Position numbers and translations under genes: made by a program
Origin: Candidatus Gastranaerophilales bacterium
GTDB lineage: Bacteria; Cyanobacteriota; Vampirovibrionia; Gastranaerophilales; Gastranaerophilaceae
DNA: 64,000 bases
Direction: 5' to 3'
NCBI GenBank assembly: GCA_944324345.1
Contig: CALUVT010000002.1
Coordinates: forward strand, 372,001-436,000
Shown here: positions 8,146 through 17,246 of the stretch, piece after piece
Layout of the letters: each line of letters begins with the position of its first letter
How positions within the stretch are numbered: the stretch's first letter is position 1
Notes under the pieces: generated by a model
Database searches by the model: none
Seen by the model: only the letters and a program-made list of their open reading frames with translations
What the model was told of the DNA's origin: nothing

Positions 8146-10410
8146 ATGAAAAAATCTAACGTTGAACTCGAAAATCAATTATTTAAAAGCGTATATGAAA
8201 AAACGCCGGACTATGTAAAAAATTTAAATTTAATGGATTTTTCTAAAGAGGGATCATTTACGTTTACCCTAAAGAAGGAACACTTATTACCTTACGATGA
8301 GAAGAAGAATCCTGAAGGCTTAAATCTTGAAGAGTGGTTTGCTAACTATGCAAAAGAAGCAAAAGTTTCTACTGCAGGCATTAGAGGACCGCAAAACATT
8401 TTATATCCACAAGACACAAGATTTCCTATCAACCTTGTTGGTATAGTTTTAGCAACACTTGCAAAAGCTCTCGTTGCAAAAGAAAAATATCCTAATGACC
8501 AAATTATAAAGGTCGCAGGAAGAGAGGTCAGATATAATTCAGACTTGTTTCTTGAGGCAATAACAAGAATTCAGGCTGCAAACGGGATCAGAACACTTGT
8601 TCCTGAGGGAAAGAAGACTATCCCAATTTGGCTTGCATCATTCTTGGCATTTAAACTTGATTTATTGGGAGGAGAATACATAACTTCGAGCCATGGTATT
8701 TCTGTAAAAAATGCGACTAAAGACCTTAACTGCCAAGGAAGTCAGTATCTTCCCGAAGAATCAATGGAGTTTGTAAACAAAATTAGAGAAATTTTTGATA
8801 CAACGAAAAGAAATGGATCATACAAAATTGAAATAGCCGCAAAAGACAACCCTTTAATTGATGAAACTGTGCTTTCAAAAGTTGATGATGGAGTTGATCT
8901 TTACGTAGAATATCTAAAATCCGGAGTTGCACAAAAAGTTAACCTTGATTTAATAAAAAAAATCAAAGATAAAATTGTAATTGAAAATGTTGGAGGTTCA
9001 GCATATAGAACACTTAGCAGAGTTTTAAATAAATTGGGAATATCAGAAAAATTTACTTGGTTTAATACAGAGGAAGACCCATTCTTCCATTCTATAGGAA
9101 AATATGACCATACCCCAAAAGGTGAAAAAGCATTTTATGACTACTCAGTAGATGCAACGGTTACTTCTAAAAGGCAAAATGGAGATAAATTCTTCCCGGT
9201 CATTGAAACATTGCACTACGAAAAGAAATTAACAGAAATGCCGGTTGGAACTTCTGTATTAATAACAGATCCTGACCATGACAGATTAACCATCGCACAG
9301 ACAGAATTTGCTTGCACGATTCCAGAACTTGAAAGAGCCGGAATTGATTACATCAGGTTGAATGAAGACCTAATACTCACAATATTTACAGCCAATCAAG
9401 CATTTTTAATGATAATGGATTTTTGGTCAAAACAATTGAAAAAACAAGAACTATGGAACAAACATCCAAGATTTATAATCAAAACGACAGCATCCGCAAT
9501 TTCTTGGGATGAATGGGCAAAAAATCAAGGAGTTAAGGTTATCAATGTTCCGGTAGGCTTTAAAGAGATAGCAAATATAATGAAAAAAGTCGAATTAAAG
9601 TTGAAAAACTCCCCCGAAAAAGAAGTTGTTATTGATGATGTATTTGGCAATTCAATCAATCTTGGGCTTAACCCCAGACTTCTCTTTGCCGGAGAAGAAT
9701 CAGGCGGGATGATACTGGGTTCGGAAGACTTAATAAAATCAAATAACGGAAGATTAGCAATCGCAATGAGAGAAAAGAGTGCAACAGAAGCCATAATTGT
9801 TGCATCTGCATTAATTTCCAAACTACAGAAAGAACAAGTTTCCCTGTCTGAATACCTGGTAGAAATATTTAAAGATAACAATATTAAAGGGCAATATGAT
9901 ACACGTGTAGATATTGCGTACTATAATGAATCAGAACCTGACATAAATAAATTGAAAGAAGACAAGGCAAAAGGGGAAGAAAAGAGAACTAAAAATGATT
10001 TATTCTTTCTTTCAATGGCAATGGCTGTAAAAGAGGGGAAAATGACTTTAGAAGATGTAAAAGATGTTCTTAACCATACATTTAAAAGTCTTGTATTCGA
10101 CAATTTATTGTGCATCAAATTTGTAGGTGACGGGACTTATCTTGAATTTAGTGACAAGTACATAGAAATACGTCCTTCCGGTACTGATGCAAAAACAAAA
10201 GCCTACGGAGGTGGTTCAGATAAATCAGTCATAGAAACTTACGCAAACGTGTTGGGTAACTATTCCGGAGAGCTAAATGATTTTCATAGAAAATACATAT
10301 CAAAAGACTATTATGATGAAGTTAAGGACAAAGCTATGAAATATTATCTGGACTTCGTAGACAAAGATGCAAATAACGAAGTATTTATGATTCCGAAGTA
10401 CGATTTTTAA
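8146..10410 (+). CDS. Large alpha-D-phosphohexomutase (phosphoglucomutase/phosphomannomutase superfamily)
   Basis: 754 residues, clearly longer than the 450-580 usual for the family. All four active-site segments can be placed: the phosphoserine loop as ITSSHG (Ser182; usually TASHNP), the metal loop as DPDHDR (375-380; usually DPDGDR), the sugar loop GEESGG (516-521) and the phosphate loop RPSGTDAKTK (676-685). Metal-binding aspartates 375, 377 and 379 are kept. It should interconvert hexose 1- and 6-phosphates, feeding glycogen, cell wall or nucleotide sugars. The changed loop residues leave the substrate open. Ribosome site AAGGAGAG is strong. No signal peptide. Confidence 0.85.
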   Translation: MKKSNVELENQLFKSVYEKTPDYVKNLNLMDFSKEGSFTFTLKKEHLLPYDEKKNPEGLNLEEWFANYAKEAKVSTAGIRGPQNILYPQDTRFPINLVGIVLATLAKALVAKEKYPNDQIIKVAGREVRYNSDLFLEAITRIQAANGIRTLVPEGKKTIPIWLASFLAFKLDLLGGEYITSSHGISVKNATKDLNCQGSQYLPEESMEFVNKIREIFDTTKRNGSYKIEIAAKDNPLIDETVLSKVDDGVDLYVEYLKSGVAQKVNLDLIKKIKDKIVIENVGGSAYRTLSRVLNKLGISEKFTWFNTEEDPFFHSIGKYDHTPKGEKAFYDYSVDATVTSKRQNGDKFFPVIETLHYEKKLTEMPVGTSVLITDPDHDRLTIAQTEFACTIPELERAGIDYIRLNEDLILTIFTANQAFLMIMDFWSKQLKKQELWNKHPRFIIKTTASAISWDEWAKNQGVKVINVPVGFKEIANIMKKVELKLKNSPEKEVVIDDVFGNSINLGLNPRLLFAGEESGGMILGSEDLIKSNNGRLAIAMREKSATEAIIVASALISKLQKEQVSLSEYLVEIFKDNNIKGQYDTRVDIAYYNESEPDINKLKEDKAKGEEKRTKNDLFFLSMAMAVKEGKMTLEDVKDVLNHTFKSLVFDNLLCIKFVGDGTYLEFSDKYIEIRPSGTDAKTKAYGGGSDKSVIETYANVLGNYSGELNDFHRKYISKDYYDEVKDKAMKYYLDFVDKDANNEVFMIPKYDF

Positions 10411-10416
10411 ATATAA

Positions 10417-10450
10417 AAAAAGAACCTCATAAAAAAACGAGGTTCTTTTT
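10417..10450. terminator. Bidirectional terminator
   Basis: Stem AAAAAGAACCTC paired with GAGGTTCTTTTT, a 10-base loop and A/T-runs on both sides. It lies between the convergent phosphohexomutase and SulP genes and overlaps the SulP stop codon by two bases. Confidence 0.88.
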
Positions 10451-12080
10451 ATTTATTAAAGTATTTTTTCTTCACACGTTTTTTAAACGAAGCTTTTGCA
10501 AATTCAATTGCAGAAATTTCAGACGAAAAGACATGTTTTTCACCTATTTGAGCAACTACTTTATAATCTCTTAACTGTTGCAAAAGTTTCTCACTGTTCA
10601 GAACAAGAAGAATTTTTATATGTTGAGATTTTAAACGAAGAATAATATCTTCAAGGGCAAATATTGCAGATATATCAAGCATATCACTACTGTCATAAAC
10701 AAGAATTAAATACCTAGTCCCCAATAATTCATCAAAATGAGATATTAACTGTGTTGCTGAGCCAAAAAAGAATGCTCCGTCAATATGTACAACACGAATT
10801 TTATGTTTATAATCTTTTTCAACAGCTATTTCAAGTTTCATAATATCTGCGTCATAAACAGGTTTGTCAATAATTTTTGCTTTATCTGCAACTCTTTTTG
10901 CGTACAAAAGAGCAGCCAATACGATACCCGCACCAACAGCCACAATCAAATTGTAGAATACAGTCAGAATGAAGACCAAAATAAGTACATACAAATCATC
11001 TTTAGGGGCAATTTTAAGAACTTTTATAAATTTCGTGTCCAAAATATCATACCCAATCTTGATAAGAATTGCCGCCAAAACAGCAAGTGGAATTTCTGCG
11101 ACAAAATCAGCGAATTGAGAAACCAACAAAACAAGAATAACAGCCGAAACTAACACTGCAAATTTTGTTGATGCACCTGTTTTTAAAGCCGCTACAGTTC
11201 TCATTGTTGCGGCAGAACCTGGCATTGTTCCGGTAAGAGCACAGAATATATTTCCTATTCCTTGAGATGCAAGTATTCTTTTGGCTGACAATTGTTTTTT
11301 TGTAATAGAAGTGCAAACAAGTCCAGTTAACAAACTCTCTGATGACAAAATAATCGCAAGCGTAACACCATAATGCAGGTAAGTTATCAAATCGTGAAGA
11401 TTCGTCCTTGGACAGATAAATTTAGGTAAATTAACAGAAATTTCAGATATTCTCGAAACATTCAAACCAAATTTAACAGAAATAATTGTACAAATAATTA
11501 ATGCAAAAATTTGAGCCGGAAAATATTTGTTAAATCTTTTAGGAAAGAAAAAAACGATTAACAAAGTTAACAAACCTATAATGATTGAATCAATATTGAA
11601 AGCTCCCGCAGATTTTATCAAATTTTCAATACTTGATATCGTATTTGCAGAAACGGGTAAGCCTACAAGAGGATTTATCTGCATTATTATAATAATTATT
11701 CCAACACCATTCATAAAACCTGAAATAACAGGATAAGGAACATATTTAACAATTTCTGTCAATTTTGTAAGAGATAACAAAATTTGAAATATCCCGGCAA
11801 TCAGAATTATAAATATAACGGAACTTAGATCCTTATTTAGAGCATGCATAATTGAAGCTATAACTATTGCGACAGGGCCAGTAACCCCTGATATCATCGG
11901 AACTTTTGTCCCCAAAATTCCTGCGACAAAAGATAATATCACAGCACCCCACAATCCGGCACTTGCACCAAAGCCTGTTGCGACACCAAAAGCCAAAGCC
12001 TGAGGAAGTGTAATTATAGCGGCGTTTAATCCACCAAGAATATCTCCTGTGAGAATTTTTAACTTGTTTTTTAAATCCAT
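10449..12080 (-). CDS. SulP-family anion transporter with STAS domain
   Basis: 543 residues. About 11-12 membrane helices fill residues 10-410, beginning with the SulP signature region (ITLPQALAFGVATGFG, then SGVTGPVAIV). A cytoplasmic STAS domain follows (about 430-525: RVVHIDGAFFFGSATQLI, YLILVYDSSDMLDISAI). SulP proteins carry sulfate, bicarbonate or dicarboxylates, often with Na+ or H+. The sequence does not settle the substrate, and no sulfur genes are adjacent. There is no ribosome binding site: the -10 box ends 6 bases before ATG, so the mRNA is probably leaderless. It diverges from metF across 38 bases. Confidence 0.9.
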   Translation of the reverse strand: MDLKNKLKILTGDILGGLNAAIITLPQALAFGVATGFGASAGLWGAVILSFVAGILGTKVPMISGVTGPVAIVIASIMHALNKDLSSVIFIILIAGIFQILLSLTKLTEIVKYVPYPVISGFMNGVGIIIIIMQINPLVGLPVSANTISSIENLIKSAGAFNIDSIIIGLLTLLIVFFFPKRFNKYFPAQIFALIICTIISVKFGLNVSRISEISVNLPKFICPRTNLHDLITYLHYGVTLAIILSSESLLTGLVCTSITKKQLSAKRILASQGIGNIFCALTGTMPGSAATMRTVAALKTGASTKFAVLVSAVILVLLVSQFADFVAEIPLAVLAAILIKIGYDILDTKFIKVLKIAPKDDLYVLILVFILTVFYNLIVAVGAGIVLAALLYAKRVADKAKIIDKPVYDADIMKLEIAVEKDYKHKIRVVHIDGAFFFGSATQLISHFDELLGTRYLILVYDSSDMLDISAIFALEDIILRLKSQHIKILLVLNSEKLLQQLRDYKVVAQIGEKHVFSSEISAIEFAKASFKKRVKKKYFNK

Positions 12081-12086
12081 AAAAGC

Positions 12087-12115
12087 ATTATAATTAATCT
12101 TTATGATATAATCAA
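12087..12115 (-). promoter_or_regulatory. Promoter of the SulP gene, leaderless type
   Basis: Minus-strand TTGATT (12110-12115), 17-base spacer, perfect TATAAT (12087-12092), then six bases to ATG at 12080. Transcription should start at or next to the start codon. The -35 overlaps the -10 of the divergent metF promoter. Confidence 0.7.
12104..12112 (+). promoter_or_regulatory. Extended -10 promoter of metF, leaderless type
   Basis: TGATATAAT, an extended -10, followed by six bases and the metF ATG at 12119. No ribosome binding site is present, which fits a leaderless transcript. No -35 is recognisable. Confidence 0.65.
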
Positions 12116-12118
12116 ATT

Positions 12119-12973
12119 ATGAAGTTGAAAGAAATTTACACAAATAATAAAAATTTTCCACTAATTTCTTTTGAAGTTTTCCCCCCAAAATCCGACGACA
12201 AAAAACTTATAGAAGAGATAAAAGTTTTAAAACAATACACCCCGCAATTTATATCATTAACGTACGGAGCAGGCGGAAAGGGTAATAAATCCTTTGAACT
12301 TTTAAACATTATAAGAAACCTTGGAATTAATGTTGTACCTCATTTTACCTGCATTACATCGTCTAAAAAAAGTGTAAATGAAAGATTAATAAAAATTGAA
12401 AAATCAGGAATAGAAAATATCCTTGCATTAAGAGGAGATATTCCTACATGTGAATCTGATAGGCATTTCGATTTTAATTATGCGAATGAATTGGTTGCAT
12501 TTATAAAAGATAAAACAAACCTATCAATAGGAGTTGCAGGATACCCTGAGGGACATATTGAAAGTCCGGATCTGCATTCTGATATTCTTAACCTGAAAAA
12601 AAAGGTAAATGCCGGAGCGGACGTAATATTTACACAACTCTTCTTCGACAATAAAAAATTCTATAATTACACTGAAATTTTAAGAGAGAAAGGTATAAAT
12701 CTTCCTGTTATTGCGGGGATAATGCCGATTATCAGCAAAAATCAATTACAGAAAATGACTTCCATGGCAAGAGTTACAATTCCTAATATCATAAATGAAA
12801 AAGCTGAAAAATATGCAGACGATCCGATTTCATTAAGAGATTTTGGGATAGACTATGCAACCGAACAGTGTTTGGATTTGATTAAAAATAATGTTGAAGG
12901 GCTGCATTTCTTCACTCTAAATAAATCATATTCAACAGCAAAGATTCTAGACAATATAAAGGGGGTAAGATGA
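12119..12973 (+). CDS. metF: 5,10-methylenetetrahydrofolate reductase
   Basis: 284 residues, the normal bacterial length. Recognisable blocks are ISFEVFPPKSD at the start (catalytic Glu), SLTYGAGG, HFTCITSSKKS, NILALRGDIP and GVAGYPEGH, ending with a QLFFDN strand and PVIAGIMPI. The FAD-binding TIM-barrel enzyme makes 5-methyl-tetrahydrofolate for methionine synthesis. It overlaps deoC by 4 bases (ATGA), so the two are translationally coupled although their pathways are unrelated. No ribosome binding site is seen. See the promoter entry for the leaderless layout. Confidence 0.95.
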   Translation: MKLKEIYTNNKNFPLISFEVFPPKSDDKKLIEEIKVLKQYTPQFISLTYGAGGKGNKSFELLNIIRNLGINVVPHFTCITSSKKSVNERLIKIEKSGIENILALRGDIPTCESDRHFDFNYANELVAFIKDKTNLSIGVAGYPEGHIESPDLHSDILNLKKKVNAGADVIFTQLFFDNKKFYNYTEILREKGINLPVIAGIMPIISKNQLQKMTSMARVTIPNIINEKAEKYADDPISLRDFGIDYATEQCLDLIKNNVEGLHFFTLNKSYSTAKILDNIKGVR

Positions 12974-13623
12974 AAGATTTAAACAAACATATTGAACATA
13001 CGCTTTTGAAACAAGATGCAAAGCATGAGGACTTTCTAAAACTTTTTAAAGAAGCTGAAGAATATAAATTTTTAGGCGTGTGCATTAACCCTCTATACGT
13101 AAAGTTTGCAAAAGAACAATTAAAACACACTGATGTAAAAGTTGTAACTGTGGTAGGTTTTCCTCTTGGAGCTAACAGATCTGACGTGAAAGCCTTTGAA
13201 ACATCCAAAGCAATCGAGGATGGAGCGGATGAAATTGATATGGTAATTAATGTCAGTAAATTAAAAGATAAAGATTACGATTTTGTTTTGAACGATATAA
13301 AAACTGTAAAAACTTCCTGCAAAGATAAACCGCTAAAAGTTATCTTGGAAACAGACCTGCTTACAAAAGATGAAATCAAAAAAGCTTGTGAATTATGTAT
13401 AGAAGCAAAAGCAGATTTTGTTAAAACATCAACAGGATTTGTCAAAGGCGGCGTAGGTGCAAAAGCGGAAGATGTAAAACTTATGTATGATACTGTATCT
13501 CCATACGGACTGCAAGTGAAAGCATCAGGAGGTATAAGAGATAAAGAAACCGCAATAAAAATGCTTGAAGCAGGGGCTGAAAGATTAGGTACAAGTTCAG
13601 GAGTAAAAATAGTTGCTGGCTAG
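12970..13623 (+). CDS. deoC: Deoxyribose-phosphate aldolase
   Basis: 217 residues. The Schiff-base lysine is Lys152 in ADFVKTSTGF; a second active-site lysine lies in QVKASGGIR, and the acidic partner in GADEIDMVIN. The enzyme splits deoxyribose 5-phosphate into glyceraldehyde 3-phosphate and acetaldehyde, salvaging DNA sugar carbon. The ribosome site (GGGGGTAAG) lies inside the end of metF. No other deo genes are nearby. Confidence 0.95.
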   Translation: MKDLNKHIEHTLLKQDAKHEDFLKLFKEAEEYKFLGVCINPLYVKFAKEQLKHTDVKVVTVVGFPLGANRSDVKAFETSKAIEDGADEIDMVINVSKLKDKDYDFVLNDIKTVKTSCKDKPLKVILETDLLTKDEIKKACELCIEAKADFVKTSTGFVKGGVGAKAEDVKLMYDTVSPYGLQVKASGGIRDKETAIKMLEAGAERLGTSSGVKIVAG

Positions 13624-13692
13624 CAAATCGTGTAAATTATAAAACCCTGTATCATATCAAAAATTTATTACAAATAAATTCAATCTTGACCA

Positions 13693-13707
13693 TGCTATAA
13701 TTATAAT
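13693..13707 (+). promoter_or_regulatory. Extended -10 promoter region of flhB
   Basis: TGCTATAAT at 13693-13701 followed directly by a second TATAAT at 13702-13707. Start sites would fall near 13708-13715, just before the AAGGA ribosome site. No clear -35, and no FliA-type sequence is visible. Confidence 0.5.
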
Positions 13708-13724
13708 TAATAAGGATATAGCAA

Positions 13725-14798
13725 ATGGGTGATGAAGATAAACAATATGACGCCACCCCAAGGAAACTTGAGCAGGCAAGAAAAGAAGGGCAGGTTGTTA
13801 AGTCAAAAGATTTTTCAACGGCTATTTCTCTGCTAATTTTATTCTCTGTAATTTTTGGGCTTGCACCGTTTGTTTGGAACCAAATTGTTCAGCTCTATGT
13901 TTTACTTTATGAACAAATTCCAAATGGGCATTTGTCTGATATTGGCTTGACTTATATTCTAACAGTCACAATAAAATGTGCAGTATTAATTATAGGCCCA
14001 ATTCTTTTTATAGCTTGGTTTGTTGCGATTATGGCCGATTTCATCCAAGTAGGGCCGCTTGTTGCAACAGCTCCTTTAGTCCCCAAACTTGATAAACTAA
14101 ATCCGACAAAATATTTTAAAAACTTAATGTCTATCAAAACTCTTTTTGAATTATTAAAAAATATATTAAAGGTTGTTTTATTAGGTTATATTGGTTACAC
14201 AGTCTATATGGGGCATATCGAAAACATCTTAATGTTAGCCGCTATTGATAACAATTTTGCTGTCATGATTGAATTTGGCAAACTTATCACAGAATTTATA
14301 TTCAAAGCCTGTATAGCGTTTTTAGTAATTTCTGCAGCAGACTACGGTGTGACTAAATGGAAATTTTTGAAAGATCAGAAAATGTCTTTCAAAGAGATTA
14401 AAGACGAATATAAAAACACAGAAGGAGACCCAAATGTAAAGGCTGCACTTCGCCAACGCCGTATGCAGATGTTACAAAGAGGTATGATGGATGCCGTTCC
14501 TGATGCAGACTTTGTGGTTACAAACCCCACGCACATAGCCTGTGCTCTTAAATATAAAGCAGAAGAGATGGCTTCTCCAATGCTTATTGCAAAAGGAACA
14601 GAACTTATTGCAAAACAAATAATTTCTATTGCTAAAGAACATGGTGTTCCAGTTATTGAAAATGCTCCTGTTGCAAGGGCTCTTTTTAAAATGGTAGACT
14701 TAAACCAGCAGATTCCACCGGAACTTTACAAGGCAATAGCTGAAATCCTACTTTTTGTTTATAACTTGAAAAATACTACAAATAAAGGTAGAATATAA
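13725..14798 (+). CDS. flhB: FlhB, flagellar type III export switch protein
   Basis: 357 residues. The N-terminus has the family's DATPRKLEQARKEGQV block, then four membrane segments (about 32-55, 80-105, 145-165, 185-205). The cytoplasmic domain carries the self-cleaving NPTH site at 267-270 (VVTNPTHIACALKY). FlhB switches export from rod/hook to filament substrates after the hook is finished, working with FliK. A FliK-like gene is in this window at 20571. Flagellar rather than virulence-type because of the sigma factor after it and the other flagellar genes nearby. Confidence 0.95.
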   Translation: MGDEDKQYDATPRKLEQARKEGQVVKSKDFSTAISLLILFSVIFGLAPFVWNQIVQLYVLLYEQIPNGHLSDIGLTYILTVTIKCAVLIIGPILFIAWFVAIMADFIQVGPLVATAPLVPKLDKLNPTKYFKNLMSIKTLFELLKNILKVVLLGYIGYTVYMGHIENILMLAAIDNNFAVMIEFGKLITEFIFKACIAFLVISAADYGVTKWKFLKDQKMSFKEIKDEYKNTEGDPNVKAALRQRRMQMLQRGMMDAVPDADFVVTNPTHIACALKYKAEEMASPMLIAKGTELIAKQIISIAKEHGVPVIENAPVARALFKMVDLNQQIPPELYKAIAEILLFVYNLKNTTNKGRI

Positions 14799-14828
14799 GA
14801 AGTTCTATGATATTATAATATTGAAAAT

Positions 14829-15491
14829 ATGATTATACAGGATAAAAATAAATTAAAAGAATATATAGATATAGTTCAAAGGGTTGCGAAAGTCGAGCAG
14901 CGAAGAATACCTTCGCATATGGTCGAATATGAAGAACTCGTTTCTATTGGAATTATTGCTATACAAATTTTGATTAAAAATAAAACTCCTGAACAATTAG
15001 AAAAATATAATGCAGCCTATATTGCAACTGCTGTCCGCTGGGCAATAAGGAATGAATTAAGAATCAGATATAAATGGTATTCTCTAAAACATAAGCCTGA
15101 AGGAGATTATGAAGAAGAAGAAGCAGTTGAAGGTATGGATATGCAAAAAGCAAAAGTTCGTGAAGCTATTTACGAAACTGTACTTTCAATTGATGGATTA
15201 GCTGCTGCAGCCAGTGATAATGATTCACCATTCGACTTTTTGAAAGATACTCATGCTCAACCTGACGAAAATGCGGAAATAACAGAAATGGGTCGCATGA
15301 TAAGAGAAGCGATTGCTAAACTTCCACCAAAAGAACGAACTGTCGTTGAATACAGATTTTATAGAAACATGCAGGTGAAAGATATTGCAAAACAAGTTGG
15401 GCTTTCACCATCCAGAGTTACACGTATTGTACAGGCATCTCTTAACACGGTAAAAGAATACCTTAACTCAAAAGAACAATACGGGTATTAA
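14829..15491 (+). CDS. Sigma-70 family factor, FliA-like
   Basis: 220 residues. Region 2 covers about residues 25-85 (EYEELVSIG, then IATAVRWAIRNELRIRYKW). A charged linker (EGDYEEEEAVEGMDM) follows, and region 4 is at about 165-215 (LPPKERTVVEYRFYRNMQVKDIAKQVGLSPSRVTRI), a clear helix-turn-helix. Size and position 30 bases after flhB fit the flagellar sigma factor FliA (sigma-28), but a general alternative sigma factor is possible. There is no ribosome binding site; TATAAT at 14814-14819 lies only nine bases before ATG, so a near-leaderless transcript may supplement read-through from flhB. Confidence 0.78.
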   Translation: MIIQDKNKLKEYIDIVQRVAKVEQRRIPSHMVEYEELVSIGIIAIQILIKNKTPEQLEKYNAAYIATAVRWAIRNELRIRYKWYSLKHKPEGDYEEEEAVEGMDMQKAKVREAIYETVLSIDGLAAAASDNDSPFDFLKDTHAQPDENAEITEMGRMIREAIAKLPPKERTVVEYRFYRNMQVKDIAKQVGLSPSRVTRIVQASLNTVKEYLNSKEQYGY

Positions 15492-15529
15492 ATAACGTTT
15501 AACTATTTTGCTTTTTATTAGTCATTTTA

Positions 15530-17164
15530 TTAGTCAATAACGGTTATTCTACCATCATCTTTTATTTCAATTGGTGTATTCAGCTTTTTCACATAATCAC
15601 AAACAAGTTTGTCTTTATCAAAATCAAATACTTCATCAACTTGTTTTTTTGCAATTTTATTTTCAATCAGATTATCACCGCCTGATGCAAAGAAATCATC
15701 TGTTGCAACAGTATAAAATTTATTCGGATCAGGATTATTTACATCAATTGCAACTTCTTTCCCTGATTTATCGATAAACGATGCCGCTTTTATTTCACCA
15801 TTTCGAGTTACCGTATATTTCAGACCTGAAGGAATAACTATGCCAGGTTTATTACCTGGTTTTGTAAATGATTTTGCACCATGTTTTAGGGCGTCGACTA
15901 TCTCTTTTTCACTTAATTTAAGTTTTACCATGTTGTTTTTTAATGGAACAACTTCAAAAACTTGATGAGAATCTAAAGGACCCTGTTCAAAAAATCCTCT
16001 TATATTTCCGATATTAATTAAAGCTAAGTCAGTACCAAATTCATTTCTGACTGCATCCATAATAAAGAAAGCATTTGCATTAGGGTCAATCAATCTATTT
16101 TTTGTAGGTCCCGAAGCGGATTTTATCTCGCCTAAATATTCAGGCTTACCCAATATCTGTTCGAAAACACCCTTAATTACTCTGTTTCTTTTAAAATTAC
16201 TTGATGATGTGACGTTATTTTGAGCTTTTACAATGATACCTTTTTGATCGTCCCAAGTAATCTTTAAATCACCAAAATATTCACCGTCTTTACCTGCTTG
16301 AGTAATTATAACAGGTTCATTTGATTTCGAGTACAAGAGATTTTTACCTTCTTCAATCCCTTGCAAAAGGTCATGCGTATGACCACCGATGATAATATCT
16401 ATTCCGGAAGTTTCCTGTGCAATTCTTTTATCCTTTTCCAAACCACAATGAGAAAGTAAAATTATTTTATTTATACCCTGTTTTTTATATTCATCAGTTA
16501 AGTTTTGAATATCTTTAAGTGTTTTACCGAAATCATCTACACCTATTTGCTTACGTGATTCATTATCTCTTATGCGTTCATGCAAATCCGGAGGTGCAAG
16601 ACCTATTACAGCGTACTTGTGACCATTTTTTTCTATTACGAAAGACTTTTCTATAACACCGTCTAAAGGATTCCCTTTAGGAATTTGTAAATTTAGTCCG
16701 AGACTTTTGTATTTTGCACCTTTTTTACTTTCCGCAATTTGAGACGGGCTTGCATCATATTCGTGATTACCGTCTGATGTTGCATCCACACCAAGACCAT
16801 TCATATATGTACTAGCTGCTTTTACAATATGTAAGTCAGCTCCTGCGGATATATCACCTGCTGCCAATACTAACTTGTCTACATCTGAAGATTTTGTTAA
16901 TGAATCATAATATTTCTTGGCACTGTAAATTCTAGCCATATTACCGGTACGACCGTGATTATCATTTATGTAAAAGATATCAGTCTGACTATAATGTGGA
17001 GTTGAGGAATTTTTTGCTGAAGCTTGTGATACATTCTCAGATTTCTCATAAACATCCTGCTTTAACTGAGAAGATGCTAACGGCTGGGACGGCTGTTGCA
17101 AAGGTGCCTGCCCCAAAGATGCTCTAAAGGAAATTTTTGGTAAGCCACTTATTATTATGTTCAT
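15530..17164 (-). CDS. 5'-nucleotidase/UshA-like metallophosphatase without signal peptide
   Basis: 544 residues. The metallophosphoesterase core shows FYINDNHG, AAGDISAGA, SDGNHEYD, LLSHCGLEKD and IIGGHTHD in order (residues about 64-260). The C-terminal nucleotidase domain follows (GNIRGFFEQGP, VVPLKNNMVKL, FFASGGDNLI). Family members strip phosphate from nucleotides, usually in the periplasm. Here there is no signal peptide: the first 60 residues are a Ser/Gln-rich tail containing KISFRAS. A paralogue lies at 56114-57670. Ribosome site AGGTG is present. Location and export route are unknown. Confidence 0.87.
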   Translation of the reverse strand: MNIIISGLPKISFRASLGQAPLQQPSQPLASSQLKQDVYEKSENVSQASAKNSSTPHYSQTDIFYINDNHGRTGNMARIYSAKKYYDSLTKSSDVDKLVLAAGDISAGADLHIVKAASTYMNGLGVDATSDGNHEYDASPSQIAESKKGAKYKSLGLNLQIPKGNPLDGVIEKSFVIEKNGHKYAVIGLAPPDLHERIRDNESRKQIGVDDFGKTLKDIQNLTDEYKKQGINKIILLSHCGLEKDKRIAQETSGIDIIIGGHTHDLLQGIEEGKNLLYSKSNEPVIITQAGKDGEYFGDLKITWDDQKGIIVKAQNNVTSSSNFKRNRVIKGVFEQILGKPEYLGEIKSASGPTKNRLIDPNANAFFIMDAVRNEFGTDLALINIGNIRGFFEQGPLDSHQVFEVVPLKNNMVKLKLSEKEIVDALKHGAKSFTKPGNKPGIVIPSGLKYTVTRNGEIKAASFIDKSGKEVAIDVNNPDPNKFYTVATDDFFASGGDNLIENKIAKKQVDEVFDFDKDKLVCDYVKKLNTPIEIKDDGRITVID

Positions 17165-17246
17165 ATTTTTTCACCTATTTTATTTAAATTTATTAAACAT
17201 CATCAAAATATTTTTTGTTAAAAATTTGGCTCAATGTTAAAGAACA

